DNA of 7,567 bases from an uncultured Collinsella sp. (GCA_902470265.1 CABRFW010000074.1:1-7567), one strand, 5' to 3'; shown: positions 1-5,670, counted from the first letter of the stretch. The notes: generated from the sequence alone by a model not told the origin. Numbers and translations: made by a program.

Positions 1-1012
1 TCATCGGCAGATGCGCGCATAGGCATTCGGTGACGGTGAGTCCGCCCGATTTGAGGATTGCCAGGTCGCAGCCGTGCATGAGGGCTGCCATATCGTCCAC
101 GTAGTCCAGAACCGTGACGTTTTCGAGCTTCATGGCGTCGAAGAGCGTCTTGAGGCGGGTGGCGTATTCCTCATCCTTGCCCGGCAAAAAGACAAAGTGC
201 ATGTCCTCGAAGCTGCGCAGGAAGGGGAGTGTGCGGTCCATCTCCGCGCGAAAGCGAACGTACGGTTGAGGCAAACTGGCACCGGCCATCACCAACACAA
301 CGGTCTTGTCAGCGGGGAGATTGAACTTCTCGAGTTCTTCCTCGCGATTGTAGTCCGTATCAAACCCGGCGCGAATGGGGATGCCTGTAATGCGGATTTT
401 GGTCTCGGGAACTTTACGGGGGCGAAGTGTCTCGGCCATAAATTCGTTGGCTACGCAGAACAGATCGGTGTCCTTGTGGGGCCAAAAGCCTTCGACTTCA
501 TAGTCTGTTGGTACGCAGATGACGGGATAATCGATACCCGTGATGACGCGGGCACCCACAGCGACGTTGGCCGCCGTGATGTGTGTTGCGACCACGGCTA
601 TGGGCCTGCGGGTGCGGACATATTCGTTGAAGGCAGGGAACATAATACGTGACCATGCCGTGCCTCCGCCCCAGAGCAGATGTCCCGTAAACGTGTATCG
701 CCAGGTTAGGTCATATATGGGACGCGTGGCGCCGGTAAACGAAGCTGCTGTTTTATTACCATCGAACCTAATACGTCCAAAATCGAGGATATCCAGGACT
801 TCGATCTCAACATCCTCAGGGATTCCCTTGGTGCCGCTGATAAGGTCAAATGCTTGTGCAATCGCGTTGGCGGCGGCTTTGTGGCCCGATCCAACCGATG
901 CGTGCACGATAGTTACTAGGGGTTTTTGTGCAGGTGAAACGGTCATTTGCTCCGGTTGGGGAGTAGCTTGCATGGGCAGGGGAGCGCTATTGCTCGTCTG
1001 CATTTGATCCAT
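1..1012 (-). CDS. MGDG-synthase/UgtP-type glycolipid glycosyltransferase (partial, C-terminus beyond left edge)
   Basis: I translated 337 residues by hand from the reverse strand; the frame is open to base 1, so the C-terminus lies outside the window. The family (GT28-like, MGDG synthase N-domain plus glycosyltransferase 28 C-domain) transfers a sugar from a nucleotide sugar to diacylglycerol at the inner membrane face. Visible motifs are the N-terminal Rossmann loop HASVGSGHKAAANAI (about residues 38-51), VVATHITAANVAVGARV (140-156), VPTDYEVEGFW (168-178) and the donor-binding KSGGLTVTE (321-329). Family members are usually about 370-400 residues, so roughly 40-60 are missing. The first 30 residues are a Gln/Pro-rich extension absent from typical members. 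I chose the ATG at 1012 because AAGGGGAG lies 7 bases upstream; in-frame ATGs at 1060 and 1069 lack a ribosome site. It is divergent from trxB. The sugar and the exact product cannot be told from sequence. Confidence 0.9.
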   Translation of the reverse strand, partial: MDQMQTSNSAPLPMQATPQPEQMTVSPAQKPLVTIVHASVGSGHKAAANAIAQAFDLISGTKGIPEDVEIEVLDILDFGRIRFDGNKTAASFTGATRPIYDLTWRYTFTGHLLWGGGTAWSRIMFPAFNEYVRTRRPIAVVATHITAANVAVGARVITGIDYPVICVPTDYEVEGFWPHKDTDLFCVANEFMAETLRPRKVPETKIRITGIPIRAGFDTDYNREEELEKFNLPADKTVVLVMAGASLPQPYVRFRAEMDRTLPFLRSFEDMHFVFLPGKDEEYATRLKTLFDAMKLENVTVLDYVDDMAALMHGCDLAILKSGGLTVTECLCAHLPM

Positions 1013-1129
1013 CGATAACTCCCCTTCAGCTTTGTTACGCGATTTATCATTGTAGTGCATGAGTGTCATGTTCACGTAAATTTGGGTATGAGCGCAAAGA
1101 ACGCCAATCTTTCGACAGGAGGTCTCTTC
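1013..1129. other. Divergent intergenic region between the glycosyltransferase gene and trxB
   Basis: These 117 bp must carry the promoters of two divergent genes. I see -10-like hexamers back to back: TATCAT at 1045-1050 reading toward trxB, and TACAAT at 1054-1049 reading toward the glycosyltransferase. Neither has a convincing -35 at 16-18 bp, so I make no firm promoter call. The two Shine-Dalgarno sequences, AGGAGG at 1117-1122 for trxB and AAGGGGAG for the minus-strand gene, are clear. Confidence 0.3.
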
Positions 1130-2068
1130 ATGACTACCCATCAGCCGATCGATGTTGCTATTATCGGCGGCGGCCCTGCGGGCTATGCTGCAGCCATTTA
1201 CGCGGCGCGCGCCAACCTAACGACGACCGTGATTGAGCAGGGCATGTCGGGTGGACAGATCGCCACGACCAATGAAGTCGAGAACTATCCGGGCATTCCG
1301 CTCTTGAGCGGCGCCGAACTCGGCGAGCGTTTTCAGCAGCATGCAGAGGGCCTGGGAGCACAGGTCGCATGGAGCATGGTTACGGGTATCGATTACGATG
1401 CCGATGCAGCGCTGTTTACGGTGCATCACGATATGGGCGATACGCTGGCCTCGAGCGTTATCGCTTGCATGGGTGCCACGCCGCGATCTGCTGGTTTCGC
1501 TGGCGAGGATACGTATCGCGGTCGTGGCGTTTCATATTGCGCAACATGTGACGGCATGTTCTTCCGTGGCAAGCAGGTTTTTGTCATTGGCGGCGGCAAT
1601 GCTGCCTGTGAGGAAGCCCTGTTCTTGTCAGAAATCGCCAGCAGCGTGACCATCGTCCTGCGTCGCGATCAGTTCCGTGCACCTGATGGTGTTGTTCAGA
1701 AAGTACTCGAAAAGGACAATATTACAGTTAGGTACCAAACTAGTATTGTTGAACTTTCTGGTGAAGCGATGCCAACGACGATCGCCTTTAAGGACAATTC
1801 ATCCGGGGAAATTCATACCGAGTCATTTGAGCCCGGCTCTTTTGGCATCTTTGTCTATACCGGGACGCAACCCCATACCGAGCTTGTTGAGCATCTAGTC
1901 GATCTGGCGCCTGATGGCGGCATTCTAACTGATGAATCCATGGCGACCCGCACGCCAGGTCTATTTGCCGCTGGCGATATCCGTTCCAAGCGTTTACGCC
2001 AGGTTGTGACCGCGGTTTCTGACGGAGCTATAGCGGCAACCAGCGCATACGCATTTCTCCGTAGATAA
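1130..2068 (+). CDS. trxB: Thioredoxin reductase (NADPH, FAD-dependent)
   Basis: A 312-residue low-molecular-weight thioredoxin reductase; it moves electrons from NADPH through FAD and a redox-active disulfide to thioredoxin in the cytoplasm. The FAD-binding loop GGGPAG is at residues 13-18, and the active-site CATC is at 137-140 in the usual SYCATCDG context. The second, NADPH-binding loop is GGGNAA at 154-159 (usually GGGDSA), followed by LRRDQFRA at 177-184, where most family members have HRRxxFRA. The C-terminal FAD segment is LFAAGDIRSKRLRQVVTAVSDGAIAA (278-303). The length is normal for the family. The start at 1130 is set by AGGAGG seven bases upstream and by the N-terminal alignment; the frame is open further upstream to an ATG at 1055, but that would add 25 unrelated residues. 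The gene appears monocistronic, with a terminator about 40 bp downstream. A stretch around 1681-1760 is clearly more AT-rich than the rest of the gene. Confidence 0.95.
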   Translation: MTTHQPIDVAIIGGGPAGYAAAIYAARANLTTTVIEQGMSGGQIATTNEVENYPGIPLLSGAELGERFQQHAEGLGAQVAWSMVTGIDYDADAALFTVHHDMGDTLASSVIACMGATPRSAGFAGEDTYRGRGVSYCATCDGMFFRGKQVFVIGGGNAACEEALFLSEIASSVTIVLRRDQFRAPDGVVQKVLEKDNITVRYQTSIVELSGEAMPTTIAFKDNSSGEIHTESFEPGSFGIFVYTGTQPHTELVEHLVDLAPDGGILTDESMATRTPGLFAAGDIRSKRLRQVVTAVSDGAIAATSAYAFLRR

Positions 2069-2109
2069 GTACGATAATATATCTTATGTAAGGTTGCTAT
2101 CTTTAAAAC

Positions 2110-2152
2110 AAAGTGGTTGGACGGTGCATCAATGTGCTGTCCAACCACTTTT
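2110..2152 (+). terminator. Rho-independent terminator of trxB
   Basis: A perfect 13-bp stem pairs 2110-2122 (AAAGTGGTTGGAC) with 2139-2151. The loop is 16 nt with weak internal pairing, and a short T-run (2149-2152) follows. It lies 41 bp after the trxB stop and just before the regulatory region of the DUF1836 gene. The A-rich left flank means it could also work on the minus strand, but no minus-strand gene reads into it. Confidence 0.8.
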
Positions 2153-2158
2153 ACTTGC

Positions 2159-2189
2159 CGGCTATATGGTATGCAAAACTAGATAACCT
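2159..2189. promoter_or_regulatory. Dyad operator candidate (site A) upstream of the DUF1836 gene
   Basis: An imperfect palindrome with 12-bp arms at 2159-2170 and 2178-2189 (8 of 12 positions symmetric) around a 7-bp spacer. Its core TATGCAAAACTAGATA (2170-2185) is repeated with one mismatch at 3844-3859 upstream of degV, in the same orientation. The centre lies 50 bp before the DUF1836 start codon, and the right end is 4 bp from a TACAAT -10 candidate, so the site would cover the -35 region and spacer. That geometry fits autorepression. The binding protein is inferred, not shown. Confidence 0.6.
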
Positions 2190-2193
2190 AGAA

Positions 2194-2199
2194 TACAAT
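2194..2199 (+). promoter_or_regulatory. -10 candidate for the DUF1836 gene
   Basis: TACAAT matches the TATAAT consensus at 5 of 6 positions, 24 bp before the DUF1836 start codon. No good -35 hexamer is present at 16-18 bp; that position is occupied by the site A dyad. Confidence 0.4.
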
Positions 2200-2223
2200 A
2201 TAGCTAATGAACGGAGGATCCTT

Positions 2224-2835
2224 ATGAACCACGCCAAACGCGTTATCCCGATGTCCGATTCGTCGGTCAGCATTAAGCCTGAGGATATTCAGCCCACTGT
2301 GCTGCCCGATGCATTTATTCAGTCCGATATCGTGCGCAAACTCAATACGTTGAGTCTGCCGCGCTATGACCAGTTGCCCAATGTGACGCTCTACCGCGAC
2401 CAGGTCATTGAGTATGTTGCGCTGTGGATGGAGCCGCTGTCTATTTGCGTTGAGCAGCCTGTCATTACGCCATCGATGATCAATAACTACGTGAAGGTCG
2501 GCCTGGTGCCTGCTCCGGTCAAAAAGCAGTATGGTCGCGAGCAGATTGCCCGCCTGATCGCTATCTGCATCTTTAAGCAGGTGCTACCTATTGCTGCGGT
2601 GCAGGCGCTCTTTAACATTCAGCGTTTGAGCTACGATGCCCCGACGGCCTTCGACTATGTGGTCGATCAGCTCGAGGCATCGATTCGTTCGGCGTTTTCT
2701 GTCGAGCAGACGCCGGTTCCCGATACGGCGCATCAGGTAACGCGTGAGTCGCTGCTTGTGCGCAGCGCGGTTTCATCCTTTGTTTCGAAGGCTTACTTGA
2801 TGAGCTATCTCAAGTTCAACGGGTTTAATAGCTAG
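2224..2835 (+). CDS. DUF1836-domain putative HTH regulator
   Basis: A 203-residue protein with the DUF1836 signature: RYDQLPNVTLYRDQVIEYV (47-65), then ITPSMINNYVKVGLVPAPVKKQYGREQIARLI (81-112). The second segment reads like a MerR-type winged helix, with a recognition helix (SMINNYVK) and a wing (KKQYGR). This suggests sequence-specific DNA binding, but the family has no settled function. Residues 115-160 and 172-203 are predicted helical from composition and could serve dimerisation or ligand sensing; I recognise no ligand motif. The start at 2224 is set by GGAGG at 2213-2217, 6 bases upstream; an in-frame ATG at 2113 lies inside the trxB terminator and is rejected. It is monocistronic and convergent with degV, sharing one terminator. 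A dyad upstream (2159-2189) recurs upstream of degV, which makes this protein the obvious candidate to bind both. Confidence 0.88.
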   Translation: MNHAKRVIPMSDSSVSIKPEDIQPTVLPDAFIQSDIVRKLNTLSLPRYDQLPNVTLYRDQVIEYVALWMEPLSICVEQPVITPSMINNYVKVGLVPAPVKKQYGREQIARLIAICIFKQVLPIAAVQALFNIQRLSYDAPTAFDYVVDQLEASIRSAFSVEQTPVPDTAHQVTRESLLVRSAVSSFVSKAYLMSYLKFNGFNS

Positions 2836-2844
2836 CCGACGTAT

Positions 2845-2895
2845 AAAACGGGCGGGACAAAGAGCCATCTGTCGCTTTGTCCCGCCCGTTTTTTT
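2845..2895. terminator. Strong bidirectional terminator between the DUF1836 gene and degV
   Basis: A perfect 18-bp stem pairs 2845-2862 (AAAACGGGCGGGACAAAG) with 2875-2892 around a 12-nt loop. A run of seven T (2889-2895) follows on the plus strand, and the four A at 2845-2848 give a T-run on the minus strand. It lies 9 bp after the DUF1836 stop and 13 bp after the degV stop on the other strand, so it terminates both convergent genes. Confidence 0.95.
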
Positions 2896-2908
2896 GCTTG
2901 GTTGGACT

Positions 2909-3775
2909 TTATTTGCCCGAAGCTACGCCCATGCCGTAGCCGATGATCAGGCCGTGCATCTCGGCGTAATAGGAATCCAGGCCGTTGCAGGGCATGATGA
3001 TGGTCTTGGAGCCGGGCCAATGTTCGACTATGCGATCAGTAAGCGCGTGGGCTCCAGCTTCGTTCTCAACGTGATCGATGATGACCTCACCGCCCGTAAA
3101 GCCCTCGGCTTCCATAGTGTCGATGATCTTGTTGAGCATCTTCTTTTCGCCACGCGTGTGCCCGACGAGTTCGATTTTACCGGCCTCACTCGCCGTGCCC
3201 AAAATGCGGATATTGAGCTTGTTGGCAATGACGCCGGCTGCCTTAGGGATACGTCCGGCTTTGGCGAGGTTTTCGTAATTGCACAAACTGAAGAGGATTT
3301 TGCTGTTCTGTTCAAGGCTATCGAAGTATGCGCAAGCATCCTCGAATGAGACATTCGGATTGCTTGTAAGATAGCGGTCGAACAGCAAGAAAATGAGGTC
3401 CATTTTGCCGCCAGCTGCGCGTGAATTGACTAGATGAATCTGTCGGTCGGGCTCCTCGGCAAGAACCATATCGCGAGCCGTGGCTGCCGCGTTGTAGCTG
3501 CCCGACACGCCCTCAGAGATCGGCATGCAGATGGTCTTGTCTGCCAATTTGAAGAGCTCGGCCCACTCCCCCACGCTGGGACAAGCGCTCGAAGAAGCGT
3601 TCGTCTCCGCCTGAACAGCGCAGTTGAGCTCATGAACATCGAGCGAAAGGTCATCGACGAATTCACGCTCCCCCACTCGAATTTTGAGGGGCGCAAATGC
3701 AAAGGTGGTATGGGGCGCGGTCGGTTGCCAATCGCGGAGGTTACAGCTTGAATCTGAGATAAGTGCCCAGCTCAT
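2909..3775 (-). CDS. DegV family protein (fatty-acid-binding fold, divergent subfamily)
   Basis: A 288-residue protein, normal for DegV. Known DegV/FakB proteins bind a fatty acid and present it to the kinase FakA, which makes acyl phosphate for lipid synthesis. Visible family segments are the N-terminal SDSSCNL (7-13), SSSACPSVGEWAELF (61-75), SEGVSGSYNAA (87-97), VNSRAAGGKMDLI (116-128) and LAKAGRIPKAAGVIANKLNIRI (170-191). The last corresponds to the LxxGGRI segment, here with AGR. The C-terminal His-Thr-Gly-Pro-Gly-type motif that contacts the fatty-acid carboxylate in FakB proteins is not present. In its place is MPCNGLDSYYAEMHGLIIGYG (261-281), so the ligand may differ. AAAGGA just upstream supports the start at 3775. 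No fakA-like gene is in the window. The gene has its own upstream region with a TATAAT box and the dyad shared with the DUF1836 gene. Confidence 0.9.
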   Translation of the reverse strand: MSWALISDSSCNLRDWQPTAPHTTFAFAPLKIRVGEREFVDDLSLDVHELNCAVQAETNASSSACPSVGEWAELFKLADKTICMPISEGVSGSYNAAATARDMVLAEEPDRQIHLVNSRAAGGKMDLIFLLFDRYLTSNPNVSFEDACAYFDSLEQNSKILFSLCNYENLAKAGRIPKAAGVIANKLNIRILGTASEAGKIELVGHTRGEKKMLNKIIDTMEAEGFTGGEVIIDHVENEAGAHALTDRIVEHWPGSKTIIMPCNGLDSYYAEMHGLIIGYGMGVASGK

Positions 3776-3788
3776 AGAGGGTCCTTTC

Positions 3789-3808
3789 TAATTGTTCCCA
3801 AACAATTA
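3789..3808. promoter_or_regulatory. Inverted repeat overlapping the degV transcription start region
   Basis: A perfect 8-bp inverted repeat, TAATTGTT / AACAATTA, with a 4-bp CCCA spacer. It overlaps the predicted -10 box (3810-3805) and the expected transcription start near 3798, and ends 13 bp from the degV start codon. It could be a second operator or a hairpin at the very 5' end of the transcript. It differs in sequence from the shared dyad. Confidence 0.4.
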
Positions 3809-3810
3809 TA
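3805..3810 (-). promoter_or_regulatory. -10 box of the degV promoter
   Basis: A perfect TATAAT on the minus strand (3810 to 3805), 29 bp before the degV start. The -35 position at 17-bp spacing reads GCCCAA, far from TTGACA, and touches the edge of the shared dyad (3833-3863). A perfect -10 with a poor -35 next to a protein-binding palindrome would suit an activated promoter. Confidence 0.6.
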
Positions 3811-3832
3811 GCCTTCTTGCAGACCGATTGGG

Positions 3833-3863
3833 CCGCTATCTAGTATTCAAAACTAGATAGCGG
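3833..3863. promoter_or_regulatory. Perfect dyad operator candidate (site B) upstream of degV
   Basis: A perfect palindrome with 12-bp arms CCGCTATCTAGT (3833-3844) and ACTAGATAGCGG (3852-3863) and a 7-bp spacer. No T-run follows on either strand, so it is not a terminator. Its core TATTCAAAACTAGATA matches site A upstream of the DUF1836 gene at 15 of 16 positions, and the full 31-bp sites agree at about 24 positions. The centre lies 73 bp before the degV start, about 50 bp upstream of the predicted transcription start. Confidence 0.65.
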
Positions 3864-3877
3864 ACTGCACGAAAGGC

Positions 3878-3920
3878 AAAAGAATGGACCCCATGGTTCA
3901 AAGCCACGAGGTCCACATTC
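3878..3920 (-). terminator. Probable terminator after the NlpC/P60 gene
   Basis: On the minus strand TGGACC pairs with GGTCCA, extended outward past a 2-base bulge by GAA/TTC and supported inside by TGG/CCA. TTTT (3881-3878) follows. It lies 19 bp after the stop of the NlpC/P60 gene. The stem is imperfect and the T-run short, so termination may be partial. Confidence 0.55.
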
Positions 3921-3939
3921 ACACGCTGTGTAAGATGAC

Positions 3940-5067
3940 TTAGTAACGCACGAAGATGTAGTTATTGTTCATGCCGGCGGCAACGGAGCTGATGATAACA
4001 CCCGTGTTGTAGTCGGAAGCATGAATCATCTGACCACCACCGATGTAAATGCCGGTGTGGTACGAGTTGACAACAACGTCACCGGGCTGCGGATCGGACA
4101 CACGCGTCCAGCCCATAAAGGTGCCCGTGGTGCCCAGGCGGCAATAGCGACCAGTGAGACAATAGCTAACAAAACCAGAGCAGTCGAAGCTGTTCGGGCC
4201 AATTCCGCCCCAGGAATAAGCGCAACCAAGCTTACTGTATGCACGCGAGACAACAGAACCGCCATCAACAGACTGGCTCGGAGCAGAAGGCGTCGGAGCC
4301 GGAGCGGGCGTGGAGGGCTGCGGCGTCGGAGCAGGTGCCGGCGTAGGAGCCGGAGTGTTGCCGCCCTGGTTGTTGTTATTGCTGGTCTGGCCACCGTTGT
4401 TGGTGTTCTCGGTCGTACCGGCAGTCTCGTTGCTCACCGTGGCCTTCTCGGCGGTGCTGGCGTTGATGCCAGCCTGCAGCGCGGCGTTGGCCTCGGCCTC
4501 GGCGGCAAGCTCGGCCTGCAGCTGTGAATCCAGAGAGTTTACGACGTTCTGGGCTTCAGCCTGCTGGGCGTTAAGCTCGTCGACCTTCTTTTGCGTGGCG
4601 GCGACGTTCTTCTCCTGCTCGGCCTGCTTATCGGTGAGCTGCTGCTTAAGCTCCTTGACCTCTTGAATGGTCTGAGCCTGCTTATCGGAAACTTTGCCGT
4701 AGTAGAACAGACGGTTGAGCATATCGCTCAGGTCGTCGACGCCCGTCAGAACCTGAAGTAGGCTCAGACCACCGGTCTTGTACTCGCCGGCGACATAGGT
4801 CGAGAGCTTAGCCTGACCATCGGCGATCTCCTGCTGCTTTTGCGTGATCTCGCCGGCAGTCTGATCGAGCGCCTGCGTCTGCGTGGCGAGCTCATCGTAA
4901 ATCTGCTGAGTTTGGGTACCGATCTGCTCGAGCTTCGTACGAGCAGCGGCAAGGTCGGATGCGGTATCGGCGTAGGCAGGAGCCGCGAGGCCCAAGCCCA
5001 AAACACAAGCGAGGGTTGCCGTAGCAGCGCAGCGTGCCATGTTTTTGTGCGTGTTTGCTGTGCGCAT
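3940..5067 (-). CDS. Secreted coiled-coil NlpC/P60 peptidoglycan endopeptidase
   Basis: A 375-residue exported cell-wall hydrolase. Residues 1-33 form a signal peptide with a basic start, a hydrophobic core and an AYA site before Asp34. Residues 36-205 are rich in Gln, Glu, Lys and Ala in heptad-like order, a long coiled coil as in PcsB, CwlO and RipA-type hydrolases. It is followed by a Asn/Thr/Gly-rich stretch (213-237) and a Pro/Ala/Thr linker (238-264). The catalytic domain fills 270-375: LGCAYSWGGIGPNSFDCSGF carries the nucleophile Cys296, SYHTGIYIGGG carries His337, and MIHAS carries the third residue, His349. The family cleaves D-Glu/mDAP-type stem-peptide bonds, and the coiled coil usually restrains or targets the enzyme. 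AAAGGA just upstream fixes the start at 5067. The gap to apt is 32 bp, so it may share the upstream transcript. Substrate and partner are not visible. Confidence 0.93.
   Translation of the reverse strand: MRTANTHKNMARCAATATLACVLGLGLAAPAYADTASDLAAARTKLEQIGTQTQQIYDELATQTQALDQTAGEITQKQQEIADGQAKLSTYVAGEYKTGGLSLLQVLTGVDDLSDMLNRLFYYGKVSDKQAQTIQEVKELKQQLTDKQAEQEKNVAATQKKVDELNAQQAEAQNVVNSLDSQLQAELAAEAEANAALQAGINASTAEKATVSNETAGTTENTNNGGQTSNNNNQGGNTPAPTPAPAPTPQPSTPAPAPTPSAPSQSVDGGSVVSRAYSKLGCAYSWGGIGPNSFDCSGFVSYCLTGRYCRLGTTGTFMGWTRVSDPQPGDVVVNSYHTGIYIGGGQMIHASDYNTGVIISSVAAGMNNNYIFVRY
4276..4356 (-). repeat. Low-complexity Pro/Ala/Thr linker repeat within the NlpC/P60 gene
   Basis: This DNA encodes residues 238-264, iterated PAPTP-like units that join the coiled coil to the catalytic domain. 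It is a wall-spanning or flexible linker type and, as repetitive coding DNA, probably varies in length between strains. Confidence 0.65.
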
Positions 5068-5099
5068 GTAGCTTCCTTTCCAGTAACTAAGGGTAACGG

Positions 5100-5630
5100 C
5101 TAGTCCACCGTCACCAGGCTAAAGAGCTCCACATCGTCATCAGACGGCGTGAGCTTCTCGCGCGGGTTGAGAAACGCAAGCTCAAGGATACAACCGTAAC
5201 CGACAAGCTTTGCGCCCATATCTCGCACCAGTTTACCTGTTGCCTCGACGGTTCCGCCCGTCGCGACCAAGTCGTCCAGAATCAACACGGTATCTTTAGA
5301 GCTGATAGCGTCGGCATGGATCTCAATTGAATCGGTGCCGTACTCGAGCTCGTAGCTCTGGCTTACGGTCTCACGCGGCAGCTTGCCCGGTTTACGTGCG
5401 GGAACAAAGCCGGCGCCAAGGGCTACAGCCACCGGTACGCCAACCATAAAGCCGCGAGCCTCGGGACCCACGACCTTGGTGATTCCCATGCCGGCAAAGT
5501 GCTCGGCGAGGGCATCGGTCATGGCTTTGAGCGCCTCGGGATTGCCAAAGAGCGGCGTGATGTCCTTAAAGATGACTCCGGGCTCGGGATAGTCGGGGAT
5601 ATCGACGATTTGAGATTCGAAGTCGTACAT
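5100..5630 (-). CDS. apt: Adenine phosphoribosyltransferase
   Basis: A 176-residue cytoplasmic purine-salvage enzyme converting adenine and PRPP to AMP and pyrophosphate. Diagnostic segments are the N-terminal YPEPGVIFKDITPLFGN (14-30), GPEARGFMVGVPVA (55-68), the ARKPGKLP loop (78-85) and the PRPP-binding VLILDDLVATGGT (115-127) with the paired Asp residues. Length is typical. I prefer the ATG at 5630, with AAAGGG 6 bases upstream, over an in-frame TTG at 5645 that would overlap that ribosome site. It lies 40 bp after the MerR-type gene and 32 bp before the NlpC/P60 gene on the same strand. In many Firmicutes and Actinobacteria apt neighbours relA; here it does not. A 16-bp perfect palindrome sits just upstream of its start. 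Confidence 0.95.
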   Translation of the reverse strand: MYDFESQIVDIPDYPEPGVIFKDITPLFGNPEALKAMTDALAEHFAGMGITKVVGPEARGFMVGVPVAVALGAGFVPARKPGKLPRETVSQSYELEYGTDSIEIHADAISSKDTVLILDDLVATGGTVEATGKLVRDMGAKLVGYGCILELAFLNPREKLTPSDDDVELFSLVTVD

Positions 5631-5650
5631 TGCATGCCCTTTCAATGGGT

Positions 5651-5666
5651 TGCCGAAATTTCGGCA
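5651..5666. promoter_or_regulatory. 16-bp perfect palindrome upstream of apt
   Basis: TGCCGAAATTTCGGCA is its own reverse complement. It lies in the 40-bp gap between the MerR-type stop and the apt start, ending 21 bp before the apt ATG. No T-run follows on the minus strand, so it is not a normal terminator. It could be an operator or, in RNA, a 6-bp hairpin with an AAUU loop between two cistrons. Confidence 0.4.
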
Positions 5667-5670
5667 GCGG

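Noticed and set aside
74..652. Open plus-strand frame of 192 codons
   Set aside because: It is antisense to the glycosyltransferase gene, whose minus-strand translation shows clear family motifs; the plus frame has no ribosome site and no recognisable domain.
540..1007. Open plus-strand frame of 155 codons
   Set aside because: Also antisense to the glycosyltransferase; no family signature.
1725..1745. Partial match CAAACTAGTATT inside trxB to the shared dyad
   Set aside because: It lacks the GATA part of the core and has no dyad arms; it is within coding sequence and probably chance.
2894..3349. Open plus-strand frame of 151 codons
   Set aside because: Antisense to the C-terminal half of degV and overlapping its terminator; no motif.
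3833..3863. Perfect inverted repeat read as a terminator for the NlpC/P60 transcript
   Set aside because: No T-run follows on either strand, and a better terminator candidate lies at 3878-3920; the shared core with 2170-2185 points to a protein-binding site.
4021..4527. Open plus-strand frame of 168 codons rich in Arg and Ser
   Set aside because: Mirror of the Pro/Ala linker and catalytic domain of the NlpC/P60 gene; its composition is an artefact of the opposite strand.
5631..5645. TTG start at 5645 for apt, adding five residues
   Set aside because: It overlaps the AAAGGG ribosome site that is well placed for the ATG at 5630, and the added residues are not part of the APRT family N-terminus.
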